Source: Hydrogenophaga sp.
GTDB taxonomy: Bacteria; Pseudomonadota; Gammaproteobacteria; Burkholderiales; Burkholderiaceae_C
Direction of reading: 5' to 3'
Assembly: GCA_011391495.1 (NCBI GenBank)
Contig: JAABQK010000002.1
Span: forward strand, 124,001-188,000
Length of the DNA: 64,000 nucleotides
Shown: in pieces, positions 15,000 through 23,639 of the stretch
Numbering within the stretch: the first letter of the stretch is position 1
Layout: each line of letters opens with the position of its first letter
Position numbers and translations under genes: made by a program
Notes under the pieces: model-generated
The model's input: only the letters and a program-made list of their open reading frames with translations
Told to the model about the DNA's origin: nothing
Databases searched by the model: none

Positions 15000-17264
15000 A
15001 TGTCCCAACGGAAACCACGCCTCCGTCCCGCCCACACCAGCAACGCCCGCAACGCCTTGCCTTCGGCCGCGCAGACCAGCCCCGCGACCCACCCACAAGC
15101 CAGCCGGCTGCCACTCGGTGCCCTGCTGCTGGCAGGCTCCATGGGTGCCATGGCCCAAACCGCGCCGACTGGCGCTGACAGCACCCTGCCAACCGTCGTC
15201 GTGCGCGAGCAGGCTGAAGCGCCCCCTTCCAAGAACACGCTCCGGGCCAGCGACACCCGTATCGGCAAAGGCCAGCAGGCGCTGCGCGACATTCCACAGT
15301 CCGTCACGGTGATGACGGAAATGCTGCTGAACGACCGCAACCTCGACGACTTCCGGGAAGTCCTGAAAACCACCGCCGGCATCACCTTCCTGGCCGGTGA
15401 AACCGGGGAAGAAGACGTGCGCCTACGCGGCTTCTCTCTGGGACAGGCGGGCGACATTTACGTCGACGGGATGCGCGACGCGCCCCTGATCGAGCGGGAC
15501 ACCTTCAACCACGACCGGGTCGAGATCCTCAAAGGCTCGGCGTCGATGCTGTTCGGCAAGGGCTCCACCGGGGGCGTGGTGAACCAGGTCAGCAAGCAAC
15601 CCTTCCTCATGGACCAGCACGAGGTCAACCTGACGCTGGGATCCGGCAAGGAACGGCGTCTCACAGGTGACTTCAACCTCAAGACCGGTGACGACGCCGC
15701 ACTGCGCATCAACGCCATGGCCCACGACGCCGACCACCATGGCGCCACCGTCAACAAGAAGGGCATCGCGCCCACCTACCGCTGGGGCATTGGGCTGAAG
15801 GACGAGTTTTCCGCGGGGCTGTACCACCTGGAGACCGATGGCACACCGCTCTACAACCACCCGTGGTTCATCGTGAACAACGAGATCGTGCCCAGCCTGC
15901 CGGCCAAAAACTACTACGGCCTGGCGAGCGACCACCTGCAGACCGAAAGCACCTATGCCACCTTCAGCCACCTGCACCGGTTCGATCAGAACAGCCAGCT
16001 CAAGACCCAGGTCCGGCACGGCACCTACCAGCGCGACCTGTGGGCGAGCGTGGTCCGCTTCGCTGCGGGCACCACCATCGACAACCTGAATCCCGGCACC
16101 GTCATCACGCGCACGCCGAAAGGGCGGGTGGGCCACAGCGATCTCAGCCAGGTCCAGAGCGACTACAGCAACGCATTTTCCGCGTGGGGCAAGCAGCACA
16201 AGCTGATCGCCGGCGTGGACCTGTCGCATGAAGCCGCCGAGCGCAACAACAGCTTTGCCGGCGCGCCCAGCGGACTCACGACCACGGTCGGCACGCCCAA
16301 CGACGGCGCTGTCAGTTCCGTCGTTCGTGGTGAACCACCGCTGAACCAGTTCAAGGCCAGCAGCGTGGGGCTTTACCTGCAAGACACCGTGGAAATCACC
16401 CAACACCTCAAGCTGCTGGGTGGACTGCGCCACGACCACTTCAAAGCCTCCTACAGCGACACGTCGGGCAACAGCAAGGACATCAGCGAAGGCTTGTGGA
16501 GTCCGCGCATCGGGCTGATGTTCCAACCCGACGCGAAATCGTCCTACTACCTGTCGGCGGGCACCTCCTACAACACCTCGGGCGACACCTACCAGTTCGC
16601 ACTGGGTTCGTTCGCACCGGGCAGCAACAACGACAAGCTGTCCAACACGCCGCCCGAGAAAAGCCGCAACATTGAGATTGGCGCCAAGTTCGAACTGTTC
16701 GAAGACCGTGCGAGCTTCGGCGTGGCCTTGTTCCGGTCCGAGAAATTCAACGAACGAAACACCGACGCCGACACCGCTGCCACGCAATACCTGCTGTCGG
16801 GCAAGCGCCACGCCACCGGCATGGAGTTCAACCTGTCGGGCCGCATCACACCGAAGTGGGACGTGTTCTACAACCACACCTGGATCCCCAGCGCCCGCAT
16901 CGACGAGAGCAACGTGGTGCTCAATGCGGCCGGCACCGGAGCCCAGGTCGAAGGTGACCGCCCGTCCCTCACGCCGAAGCACAGTGCCAGCCTCTGGACC
17001 ACGTACCGCGTCACGCCGCGGGTGCGCGTGGGAGCCGGCCTGAACCACCGGGGCGCACAGAACCCCGAGGGTCAGCGCACCCTGGTGGCCCCGGCATTCA
17101 CCACCGTGGACGCGATGGTGGAGTACACGGTTTCGGACAGCCTGCTGGTCAAGTTCAACGTCACCAACCTGACCGACCAGCTGTATGCCGACTCCCTGTA
17201 CCGGGGCTTCTACGCCCCAGGTGCCCCGCGCAGCATCCAGCTGGGCCTGAAAACACTCTTCTGA
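15000..17264 (+). CDS. TonB-dependent catecholate siderophore receptor (Fiu/PiuA-like)
   Basis: A 754-residue outer-membrane receptor. After an N-terminal targeting region (signal end near AGSMGAMAQ) come a TonB-box-like stretch ([10 protein letters not shown]), the plug domain ([57 protein letters not shown]) and a 22-strand barrel ending ...IQLGLKTLF with terminal Phe. The PQSVTV motif is typical of siderophore receptors of the Fiu/FhuE type. ATG 15000 is preferred over GTG 14955, but the long basic leader ([16 protein letters not shown]) makes the start uncertain. The piuC-type gene directly downstream supports a Fiu/PiuA role. Fur control is likely. Confidence 0.9.
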   Translation: MSQRKPRLRPAHTSNARNALPSAAQTSPATHPQASRLPLGALLLAGSMGAMAQTAPTGADSTLPTVVVREQAEAPPSKNTLRASDTRIGKGQQALRDIPQSVTVMTEMLLNDRNLDDFREVLKTTAGITFLAGETGEEDVRLRGFSLGQAGDIYVDGMRDAPLIERDTFNHDRVEILKGSASMLFGKGSTGGVVNQVSKQPFLMDQHEVNLTLGSGKERRLTGDFNLKTGDDAALRINAMAHDADHHGATVNKKGIAPTYRWGIGLKDEFSAGLYHLETDGTPLYNHPWFIVNNEIVPSLPAKNYYGLASDHLQTESTYATFSHLHRFDQNSQLKTQVRHGTYQRDLWASVVRFAAGTTIDNLNPGTVITRTPKGRVGHSDLSQVQSDYSNAFSAWGKQHKLIAGVDLSHEAAERNNSFAGAPSGLTTTVGTPNDGAVSSVVRGEPPLNQFKASSVGLYLQDTVEITQHLKLLGGLRHDHFKASYSDTSGNSKDISEGLWSPRIGLMFQPDAKSSYYLSAGTSYNTSGDTYQFALGSFAPGSNNDKLSNTPPEKSRNIEIGAKFELFEDRASFGVALFRSEKFNERNTDADTAATQYLLSGKRHATGMEFNLSGRITPKWDVFYNHTWIPSARIDESNVVLNAAGTGAQVEGDRPSLTPKHSASLWTTYRVTPRVRVGAGLNHRGAQNPEGQRTLVAPAFTTVDAMVEYTVSDSLLVKFNVTNLTDQLYADSLYRGFYAPGAPRSIQLGLKTLF

Positions 17265-17301
17265 CCCACTGATGACCCGACCGCCTGTTTCCGCCAGCGC
17301 C

Positions 17302-17988
17302 ATGATCCTTGTCCTGAAAAACCTCCTGAGCAGCACCGACCTGGCCTCCATGCAGGAGGCGCTGGGCCCGCAAGCCCCGTGGATTTCAGGGTCGAGCAGC
17401 GCTGGCGGCCAGGCGGCCGCCCAGAAAAACAACCAGCAGCTGGCCCAGGACAGCGAACTGGCCAGGACGCTGCAGCAACGCATCCTGCAGGCCGTGCAAA
17501 ACGACCCCCTCTTCTTTTCGGCCGCCCTGCCCCACAAGCTGTTCAACCCGCTGTTCAACTGCTACGGCGGCGATGCCAACCACTACGGCCCCCACATCGA
17601 CGGTGCCGTCCTCCACTCGCGGCAGACGGGCGAGCGGGTGCGCACCGACCTGTCCTGCACCGTCTTCCTGAACGGGCCCACCGACTACGACGGGGGAGAA
17701 CTCTGCATCCACGACACCTATGGCATGCAGGCCATCAAGCTGCCGGCGGGTCAGGCCGTGCTCTACCCCGGCACCAGCCTGCACGAAGTGCGCCCCGTGA
17801 CGCGCGGCAAACGCCTGGCCAGCTTCTTCTGGGTGCAAAGCATGGTGCGCAGCGACGAACAGCGCCGGCTGCTGTTCGACCTCGACATGAACCTGCTCAA
17901 GTTGCGCCAGCAACACGGTGAAACCACCGAGACCACGGCCCTCACCGGCACGTACCACAACCTGCTGCGCATGTGGGCCGAAACATGA
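17302..17988 (+). CDS. piuC: Fe(II)/2-oxoglutarate-dependent dioxygenase, PiuC/YbiX type
   Basis: A 228-residue PKHD-type hydroxylase. Metal ligands are His and Asp in [10 protein letters not shown] and the distal His in [13 protein letters not shown], whose Arg binds 2-oxoglutarate. [14 protein letters not shown] and [11 protein letters not shown] are family hallmarks. The start at 17302 ([11 protein letters not shown]) aligns with the usual PiuC N-terminus; an upstream ATG at 17272 would add ten atypical residues. PiuC sits beside siderophore receptors in many Proteobacteria and is Fur-repressed; its substrate is unproven. The stop overlaps the next gene by 4 nt. Confidence 0.92.
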   Translation: MILVLKNLLSSTDLASMQEALGPQAPWISGSSSAGGQAAAQKNNQQLAQDSELARTLQQRILQAVQNDPLFFSAALPHKLFNPLFNCYGGDANHYGPHIDGAVLHSRQTGERVRTDLSCTVFLNGPTDYDGGELCIHDTYGMQAIKLPAGQAVLYPGTSLHEVRPVTRGKRLASFFWVQSMVRSDEQRRLLFDLDMNLLKLRQQHGETTETTALTGTYHNLLRMWAET

Positions 17989-19118
17989 GCGGCACCCACT
18001 CGCCACCGCCGCGCAACACACTGCCGGAAGGCCTGGTCAGTCTCGCGGACCATGAGGCCTTCGCCCAGACCGTGCTGAGTGCGCAGGCCAGCGCCTATTT
18101 CAACGGCGGTGCGGCAGACGAAATCACCCTGCGCGAGAACACACGGGCCTGGCAGCGCATCGCCCTGCACCCGCGGGTGCTGCAGCCGCTCGCGGGCGGC
18201 CACACGCGGGTGAAACTGCTGGGCCGTACCCTGGCCCACCCGATCCTGGTCGCGCCCATGGCCTACCAGCGGCTCGCCCACCCGCACGGCGAACGGGCCA
18301 CCGCGCTCGCCGCGGCCGCGCTCGGCGCCGGGCTGGTCCTCAGCACGCAGGCGAGCACACGGCTGGAAGACGTGGCCAAGCTGGTGCTGGCGGAGCCCGG
18401 GCGCGGCCCGCTCTGGTTCCAGCTCTACCTGCAACCGGATCGCGGCGTCACCCGCTCCCTGGTGCAGCGCGCCGAGGCGGCCGGCTACGAAGCGCTGGTG
18501 CTCACGGTGGATGCGCCGGTGCAGGGCGCGCGCGACCGGGAGCGGCGCGCCGGCTTCCATTTGCCTCCCGGCATCGCGGCCGTCAACCTGCAGGGCATGC
18601 GGACAGCAGCCACCGCCGCGCTGCGGCCCGGGCAAAGTGCCCTTTTTGATCACCTGCTGCACCTCGCCCCCACCTGGGAAGACGTGGCCTGGTTGCGCGA
18701 ACAGACCCGCCTGCCGCTGCTGCTCAAGGGCATCACCCACCCGTCCGATGCGCGCCAGGCGCTGACCTGCGGTGCAGCCGGACTGATCGTGTCCAACCAC
18801 GGCGGACGCACGCTCGACACGGTGCCCGCCACCGCCACCGTGCTCCCCGCCATCGCGCAAGCGCTGGGCGGCGGCCTCCCGCTGCTGGTGGACGGCGGCA
18901 TCCGCCGCGGCACCGACGTCTTCAAGGCCATCGCACTGGGCGCGAGTGCCGTGCTGGTGGGCCGCCCCGTCCTCCATGGGCTGGCGAATGCCGGCGCCAC
19001 CGGCGTGGCCCATGTCATCCGGCTGCTGCGCGACGAACTGGAGATCGCCATGGCGCTGTGCGGTTGCCGCACGCTGGAGACAGCGGCCCGTGCTCTGGCC
19101 GCGGGGCAGGCAGACTGA
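17985..19118 (+). CDS. FMN-dependent alpha-hydroxy-acid oxidase
   Basis: A 377-residue TIM-barrel flavoenzyme of the glycolate/lactate oxidase family, oxidising an L-2-hydroxy acid to a 2-oxo acid. Visible motifs: [44 protein letters not shown] (flavin Lys), [11 protein letters not shown] (catalytic His, substrate Arg) and [14 protein letters not shown] (phosphate site). The ATG overlaps the piuC stop (ATGA), so it belongs to the siderophore operon. O2-using oxidase and quinone-linked dehydrogenase cannot be separated from sequence alone. Its presence under iron control is unusual. Confidence 0.88.
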   Translation: MSGTHSPPPRNTLPEGLVSLADHEAFAQTVLSAQASAYFNGGAADEITLRENTRAWQRIALHPRVLQPLAGGHTRVKLLGRTLAHPILVAPMAYQRLAHPHGERATALAAAALGAGLVLSTQASTRLEDVAKLVLAEPGRGPLWFQLYLQPDRGVTRSLVQRAEAAGYEALVLTVDAPVQGARDRERRAGFHLPPGIAAVNLQGMRTAATAALRPGQSALFDHLLHLAPTWEDVAWLREQTRLPLLLKGITHPSDARQALTCGAAGLIVSNHGGRTLDTVPATATVLPAIAQALGGGLPLLVDGGIRRGTDVFKAIALGASAVLVGRPVLHGLANAGATGVAHVIRLLRDELEIAMALCGCRTLETAARALAAGQAD

Positions 19119-19169
19119 TCGTTTTGGTTTGCAGACCATTTCATCACAGCATTTTTCGTCACCAATACA

Positions 19170-19194
19170 AATGCGAGTCATTCTCGTTTATAAT
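19170..19194 (+). promoter_or_regulatory. Fur box overlapping a TATAAT promoter (tonB operon)
   Basis: AATGCGAGTCATTCTCGTT (19170-19188) is a strong dyad resembling the Fur 19-mer. It abuts a perfect TATAAT -10 at 19189-19194, so Fur would occlude the promoter. A transcript start near 19201 would give a roughly 32-nt leader before the small gene at 19233. Confidence 0.75.
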
Positions 19195-19232
19195 GATTTC
19201 CTGTCTTCGTTGATGTTTCGCAAAGGACCACC

Positions 19233-19310
19233 ATGGCCAACACCTTCACCCTTCTGGGCGGCAGCCTGATGCTGATACTGGGCGCTCTGTGGTGGATCTT
19301 CCACACCTGA
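19233..19310 (+). CDS. 25-residue single-helix membrane peptide
   Basis: A short frame starting MANTFTLLGGSLMLILGALW and ending in FHT. The ATG follows caaaggacc, and this is the first start codon after the Fur-controlled promoter. The peptide is one hydrophobic helix. tonB starts 63 nt after its stop. I do not recognise a family. It could be a leader peptide or a small partner of the TonB-ExbBD complex; expression is inferred from the ribosome site and promoter only. Confidence 0.6.
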   Translation: MANTFTLLGGSLMLILGALWWIFHT

Positions 19311-19373
19311 AGCGTTGAACTGACGCCCCGTCTCAACCAGTCGCCCGGCCACACCGAACCAGCCGCCTAAACT

Positions 19374-20117
19374 ATGAGCTCCGCCAGCGCAGCCCTTGCG
19401 CTCCCTCCTTCCGGGCCGCTACAGGCCTCGAAAACGACGCCTCCCCGCATGAACCGCCGCCTGTACATCGTGATCGCCGTGCTCGGCTTTCATGTGCTGG
19501 GCCTGTGGGCCCTGCAAGCCGGCCTGCTGCACCGGGCGGCGGAGCTCGTGGTCCCGGTGGAGGTGCTGGCCGAGAGGATCGAGCTGCCTCAGCCTCAGGT
19601 GGCGCCCGCGCCCCCACAGCCGCCGGTCCACCCCGCCCCGGCACCCAGGCAGCCGGCCTCGCCCAGACCAGCGCTCGCGCCAGCACCCCAGACGGTAGCG
19701 ATTCCCGATCCCGCGCCGGCCACGCCAGCGACCAACGGCATCACGGCATCCCAGCCGCCACCCCTGCCGGTGCAGGCCACGCTGGCCACCGCAGAGCAGA
19801 CAAAGGCGCCGCCAGCACCCCTCACGCCCGCCCAGGTCGATTTGCCCTCCAGCAGCGCCGACTACCTGAACAACCCGCCGCCCGCCTACCCGCCCATGTC
19901 CAAGCGCCTGAATGAACAGGGCAAGGTGATCGTGCGGGCCTTCATCGAAGTCGACGGCACCGCCAGCAAAGCCGAAATCCGCAGCTCCAGCGGCTACGAC
20001 AGACTCGACCAGACCGCCCTGCAGACCGTGCTGAAGTGGCGCTATGTGCCCGGCAAACGTGCGGGTGTGCCCGAACCCATGTGGTTCAACATCCCGATCA
20101 GCTTCGTTCTGGAATAA
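19374..20117 (+). CDS. tonB: Energy transducer TonB
   Basis: A 247-residue TonB-family protein linking the inner-membrane motor to outer-membrane receptors. One N-terminal membrane helix (YIVIAVLGFHVLGLWAL) contains the conserved His that interacts with ExbB/D. A long Pro-rich periplasmic spacer follows (about residues 60-165), then the C-terminal domain (PPAYPPMSKRLNEQGKVIVR; SSSGYDRLDQTAL; KWRYVPGK). The start could be 19374 or ATG 19449 (MNRRLYIVI), which puts the helix at the usual distance from the N-terminus. exbB follows after 40 nt. Confidence 0.93.
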   Translation: MSSASAALALPPSGPLQASKTTPPRMNRRLYIVIAVLGFHVLGLWALQAGLLHRAAELVVPVEVLAERIELPQPQVAPAPPQPPVHPAPAPRQPASPRPALAPAPQTVAIPDPAPATPATNGITASQPPPLPVQATLATAEQTKAPPAPLTPAQVDLPSSSADYLNNPPPAYPPMSKRLNEQGKVIVRAFIEVDGTASKAEIRSSSGYDRLDQTALQTVLKWRYVPGKRAGVPEPMWFNIPISFVLE

Positions 20118-20157
20118 CGGGCAACGCTCTTTCAGCTCTCAAAGGAACCCGACCGTC

Positions 20158-20892
20158 ATGAATCCCCCCATCGCATCGAACGGACTTGTCCACGTCTGGA
20201 CCCAGGGTGACGCCGTCACCCGCACCGTGGCCCTGGTGCTGCTGTGCATGTCGCTGGCGACCTGGATCATCATCCTGCTCAAGGCTCTGGACCAGCGCGC
20301 CCAGCGCCGCCAGGCCAAGGCCTGTGAAGGTTTCTGGCACAGCGCCGATTTCGCCGAAGGCATCGACAAGCTAGGGAAGGACGACAGCAACCCCTTCCGC
20401 GCACTGGCACTCGAAGGCCGCGAGGCCACCCGCCACATCCTGCACAAGGACGGCCAGACCCGCCCGCAGCTGCACGACAGCCTGGACCTGAGCGACTGGG
20501 TCGAGCGTTCGCTACGCAACAGCCTCGACGACTTCACCGCCCGCGCCCAGAGCGGCCTCACGGTGCTGGCCTCCATCGCCTCCACGGCACCATTCGTGGG
20601 CCTGTTCGGCACTGTCTGGGGCATCTACCACGCGCTGCTGGGCATTGGCGCGGCAGGGCAAGTGAGCATCGACCAGGTGGCCGGCCCCGTCGGGGAGGCA
20701 CTGATCATGACCGCGCTCGGCCTGCTGGTCGCCATTCCCGCGGTGCTGGGCTACAACGCCCTGGTGCGCGGCAACAAGGGCATCCTGCACCGCCTGAACC
20801 GCTTCGGCAACGACCTGCACGCCTACTTCGTCACCGGCGCCCGCGTCACCGTGGGTGGTGATGCCAAGGTCCTGCCGATGAATAAGGCCTGA
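20158..20892 (+). CDS. exbB: Biopolymer transport protein ExbB
   Basis: A 244-residue MotA/TolQ/ExbB channel protein. Three membrane helices are visible: near residues 20-40 (ALVLLCMSLATWIIILL), 135-160 (SIASTAPFVGLFGTVWGIYHA) and 180-200 (IMTALGLLVAIPAVLGYNA). The motif APFVGLFGTVWGI is diagnostic. ATG 20158 follows caaaggaac. With ExbD it uses proton motive force to energise TonB. Confidence 0.95.
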   Translation: MNPPIASNGLVHVWTQGDAVTRTVALVLLCMSLATWIIILLKALDQRAQRRQAKACEGFWHSADFAEGIDKLGKDDSNPFRALALEGREATRHILHKDGQTRPQLHDSLDLSDWVERSLRNSLDDFTARAQSGLTVLASIASTAPFVGLFGTVWGIYHALLGIGAAGQVSIDQVAGPVGEALIMTALGLLVAIPAVLGYNALVRGNKGILHRLNRFGNDLHAYFVTGARVTVGGDAKVLPMNKA

Positions 20893-20909
20893 ACACAAGG
20901 GACAACACC

Positions 20910-21323
20910 ATGGCCATCGGAACCCAGGACGACAGCGACGCGATGCTCAGCGAGATCAACATGATCCCGTTCATCGACGTCATGCTGGTGCTGCTCATCA
21001 TCTTCATCATCACCGTGCCGGTGATCAAGCACACGGTCGCCATCGACCTGCCACAGGCCAGCAACCAGAAAGTGGTGGACAAGCCGGAGAACGTGCGTCT
21101 GTCGGTGGACGCCAGCGGCGCCTATTTCTGGAACGAAACGCGCGTGGAAGACGCCGATCTCGAGCAGCAGCTTGCCGCCGCAGCGGCCCGGCAGCCGCAG
21201 CCCGAGTTGCACATCCGCGGCGACAAGGCGGCGCGCTACGAGCGCGTGGCGCTGGCCCTGGCCGCAGCCCAGCGTGCCGGCTTGCGCAAGATCGGCTTCA
21301 TCACCGAGCCGGCGGTGCCTTGA
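20910..21323 (+). CDS. exbD: Biopolymer transport protein ExbD
   Basis: A 137-residue TolR/ExbD protein: one membrane helix (FIDVMLVLLIIFIITVPV) with the essential Asp in PFIDVMLVLL, then a periplasmic domain ending HIRGDKAARYERV...GLRKIGFITEP. The ATG follows acaaggga, 17 nt after exbB. Partner of ExbB. Confidence 0.95.
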   Translation: MAIGTQDDSDAMLSEINMIPFIDVMLVLLIIFIITVPVIKHTVAIDLPQASNQKVVDKPENVRLSVDASGAYFWNETRVEDADLEQQLAAAAARQPQPELHIRGDKAARYERVALALAAAQRAGLRKIGFITEPAVP

Positions 21324-21334
21324 GCCGGATGCCC

Positions 21335-21547
21335 ATGAGCGCCCCGGAGAACCCCATGACGTCCGATGCCTGCGAGACCACTGCCACAACCGGTGCGGCA
21401 CCGACCGCCGGAACCACTGGACCAACGCCGCCCGTGCTCGACAGCCGGGAGGTGTTGCGCGGCCACCAGGCCGTGGGCATCGCCCACAACGGCGCACTCT
21501 ACCGACTGCAGACCACCCGCCAGGGCAAGCTGATTCTCACCAAATAG
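21335..21547 (+). CDS. hemP: Hemin uptake protein HemP
   Basis: About 70 residues. The C-terminal half matches the HemP signature: VLDSREVLRGHQAVGIAHNG, then YRLQTTRQGKLILTK. The N-terminal 30 residues are Thr/Pro/Ala-rich and disordered. Starts at TTG 21320, ATG 21329 and ATG 21335 are all in frame just after or across the exbD stop, so translation is probably coupled. HemP is small, Fur-regulated and linked to haem uptake; in Burkholderia it acts as a regulator of haem receptor expression. It is the last gene before a terminator. Confidence 0.9.
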   Translation: MSAPENPMTSDACETTATTGAAPTAGTTGPTPPVLDSREVLRGHQAVGIAHNGALYRLQTTRQGKLILTK

Positions 21548-21572
21548 GCCGCACCAGAATGCATCGTGGGGC

Positions 21573-21610
21573 GACGCGGGGACCTACCAGGTCCCCAGGC
21601 GTCGTTTTTT
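21573..21610 (+). terminator. Terminator after hemP
   Basis: GACGC-GGGGACCT / AGGTCCCC-GCGTC stem (one small bulge) with an ACC loop, then gtttttt. It ends the tonB-exbB-exbD-hemP transcript. Confidence 0.85.
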
Positions 21611-21710
21611 GGCCAACCACGGGACCCTGGTCCCGGTAGCCAGTCATTTTTTCCACACGTTGCGGCCGTAGGCGGAAACTGAGGATCCTCCGGCGCACGA
21701 CACCCAAGCC

Positions 21711-21790
21711 CGGAACGCAGCGGAACCGGCTCCGCCGGGCCGCATCGCGTTGCCAACTTGAAGGGCTCGTGCGCAGCGCGGCAGGGGTGG
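21711..21790. repeat. GC-rich stem-loop repeat, copy 3
   Basis: Core GCGGAACCGGCTCCGCCGGG with a degenerate middle stem and a GCGCAGCGCGGCAGGGG arm, ending about 4 nt from the stop of the minus-strand HbpS-like gene. Confidence 0.75.
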
Positions 21791-21794
21791 GCTT

Positions 21795-22202
21795 CTACAA
21801 ACCGATGGCGGCGATGCCGGCGCGCGCAATCTGCGCGTCTTCGCTGGACTTCACCCCGCTGACCCCCACTGCGCCGATGCACTGCCCGTCTTTCAGGATC
21901 GGCACCCCCCCTTCGAGCAGGCCGGCAATGGCGGGTGCGCTCAGGAACGACAGTCGGCCCTGGTTGATCACATCCTCATATACCTTGCTCTCGCGCCGGC
22001 CGAGCGCAGCCGTATGGGCTTTCGCCGGAGCGATGTGCGACGAAACCGCAGCAGCACCGTCCAGCCGCTGCAGCCACAGCAGGTGGCCACCGTCGTCCAC
22101 GATGGCGATGGTGACAGCCCAGCTGTTCTTCTGGGCCTCGGCTTCGGCCGCGGTGGCGATGAGTTTGACGTCGGCGGCTTCCAGAACGGCTTTGGTTTTC
22201 AT
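21795..22202 (-). CDS. GlcG/HbpS family protein (DUF336)
   Basis: A 135-residue GlcG/HbpS-family protein. Typical segments are AVTIAIVDDGGHLLWLQRLDGA, SHIAPAKAHTAALGRRES, GGVPILKDGQCIGAVGVSG and the closing EDAQIARAG. ATG 22202 follows aaggaaaaagttc; the longer frame to 22244 has no such site. HbpS of Streptomyces binds haem and iron and protects from redox stress; many GlcG-like proteins lack a known role. It converges on hemP, which makes a haem or iron link plausible but unproven. Confidence 0.88.
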   Translation of the reverse strand: MKTKAVLEAADVKLIATAAEAEAQKNSWAVTIAIVDDGGHLLWLQRLDGAAAVSSHIAPAKAHTAALGRRESKVYEDVINQGRLSFLSAPAIAGLLEGGVPILKDGQCIGAVGVSGVKSSEDAQIARAGIAAIGL

Positions 22203-22446
22203 GAACTTTTTCCTTGGATAACGGGTCTGGGAACGATTGAACAAGTGGCCAGCTCAAACGGCCACGACAGGTTGATGACGATACCGCAGGCATTGTGGGC
22301 ATGGGGGTCATCACTGACCTCACCCCAAGGGATCCTATGCCCTGTGCCCCACCCGAAACGCTGTCGGCACCTACAATGCGCTCAACCCTGTCGACGCCAT
22401 CCGGCCGCAGCAGGTTTTTGTCGATTTGATGTTGAAGGAGATCACC

Positions 22447-23142
22447 ATGACCACACCCGTTCAAACCAGCAACCGTTTCGGCACCGCGGTTTCCACGGAT
22501 GCCCAGCGCAACAAGGTGATGCGCAACACCTACTGGCTGCTGGCCCTGTCCATGCTGCCCACCGTGCTCGGTGCGTGGGTGGGTGTCGCCACCGGCATCA
22601 CGGCCAGCCTGACCGGTGGCTTGGGTCTGATCGTTTTCCTGGGCGGGGCATTCGGCTTCATGTTCGCGATCGAGAAGACCAAGAACTCGGCCGCCGGCGT
22701 GCCGGTGCTGCTGGCATTCACCTTTTTCATGGGTCTGATGCTTTCGCGCCTGCTGGCCGGGGTACTGGGTTTCAGCAACGGCGCCAGCCTGATCATGACC
22801 GCATTCGGCGGCACCGCAGGTGTGTTTTTTGTCATGGCCAACCTCTCGACCATGATCAAGCGCGATTTGGCGGGCATGGGCAAGTGGCTGTTCGTCGGTG
22901 CACTGGCCATCATGGTCGGCGCCATCATCAACGTGTTCGTGGGCAGCACGGCAGGTATGGCGGCGATTGCCACCCTGGCCATCATCATCTTCAGCATGTA
23001 CCTGCTGTACGACCTCAAGCGCATCGTGGACGGTGGTGAGACCAACTACATCAGTGCCACACTGGGCCTGTACCTCAGCCTGTTCAACATCTTCCAGAGC
23101 CTGCTGGCCCTGCTGGGCATTTTTGGCGGCGAACGCGATTGA
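22447..23142 (+). CDS. Bax inhibitor-1 family membrane protein (YccA/YbhL)
   Basis: A 231-residue protein with seven hydrophobic helices and the BI-1/TMBIM ending (DLKRIVDGGETNYISATLGLYLSLFNIFQ). E. coli YccA modulates FtsH; other members are pH-gated calcium leak channels. ATG 22447 follows gaaggagatcacc. A possible -10 (TACAAT, 22372-22377) lies 70 nt upstream. A clear terminator follows. Confidence 0.92.
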   Translation: MTTPVQTSNRFGTAVSTDAQRNKVMRNTYWLLALSMLPTVLGAWVGVATGITASLTGGLGLIVFLGGAFGFMFAIEKTKNSAAGVPVLLAFTFFMGLMLSRLLAGVLGFSNGASLIMTAFGGTAGVFFVMANLSTMIKRDLAGMGKWLFVGALAIMVGAIINVFVGSTAGMAAIATLAIIIFSMYLLYDLKRIVDGGETNYISATLGLYLSLFNIFQSLLALLGIFGGERD

Positions 23143-23163
23143 GGCGTGGAACACGCCCTACGG

Positions 23164-23191
23164 AAAAGGACCTCAGGGTCCTTTTTCTTTG
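23164..23191 (+). terminator. Terminator after the BI-1 gene
   Basis: AAAAGGACC-TCA-GGGTCCTTTTTCTTT hairpin with U-rich tail, about 20 nt after the stop codon. Confidence 0.88.
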
Positions 23192-23287
23192 TCCGGACGG
23201 ACGGCGAGCTCAGCGAATTCCCCCGTGACGAGGTGTCAAGTTTTCAGACGAAGCGCCGAAAAAGGAAGCAAACCCGCCTGAAACACC

Positions 23288-23632
23288 ATGCGACACACCC
23301 TCTTTACCCTCTGCCTTCTGGGCATCGCCAGCCTGCTGTCCGGCTGCGAGGCGCTGGGCATCGAGACGGCCACCCAGATCAGCGAGAAAAAGGAAGCCGA
23401 GGCACGGGCGATTGGCAGCGCCTGCCGTCATGCGGTTCGCAGCATCGAGGACTGCTTCGGCAGCAACCCCAAAGCCGGCAAGGCGGCGGTGTTTGCCGGC
23501 TGGAAGGAGATGGACCAGTACATGCGTGACAACGAAATCGTCGGCATGCCGTCGACGCCCGACGCATCAGGTGCCTCACCGACCGCCGGCGAAGACCCGA
23601 ACCTGCCAGACAAGAAGTCGAGCAGGTCCTGA
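23288..23632 (+). CDS. Small putative lipoprotein, unknown function
   Basis: A 114-residue protein with a lipoprotein signal peptide (LFTLCLLGIASLLSGC, lipid-modified Cys about residue 20). The mature part has two further Cys (GSACRHAVRSIEDCFGSNP), which may form a disulfide, and a disordered Pro/Ser tail. I do not recognise a family. The stop is 7 nt from the rlmD stop (convergent). Confidence 0.75.
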   Translation: MRHTLFTLCLLGIASLLSGCEALGIETATQISEKKEAEARAIGSACRHAVRSIEDCFGSNPKAGKAAVFAGWKEMDQYMRDNEIVGMPSTPDASGASPTAGEDPNLPDKKSSRS

Positions 23633-23639
23633 ACACCGC

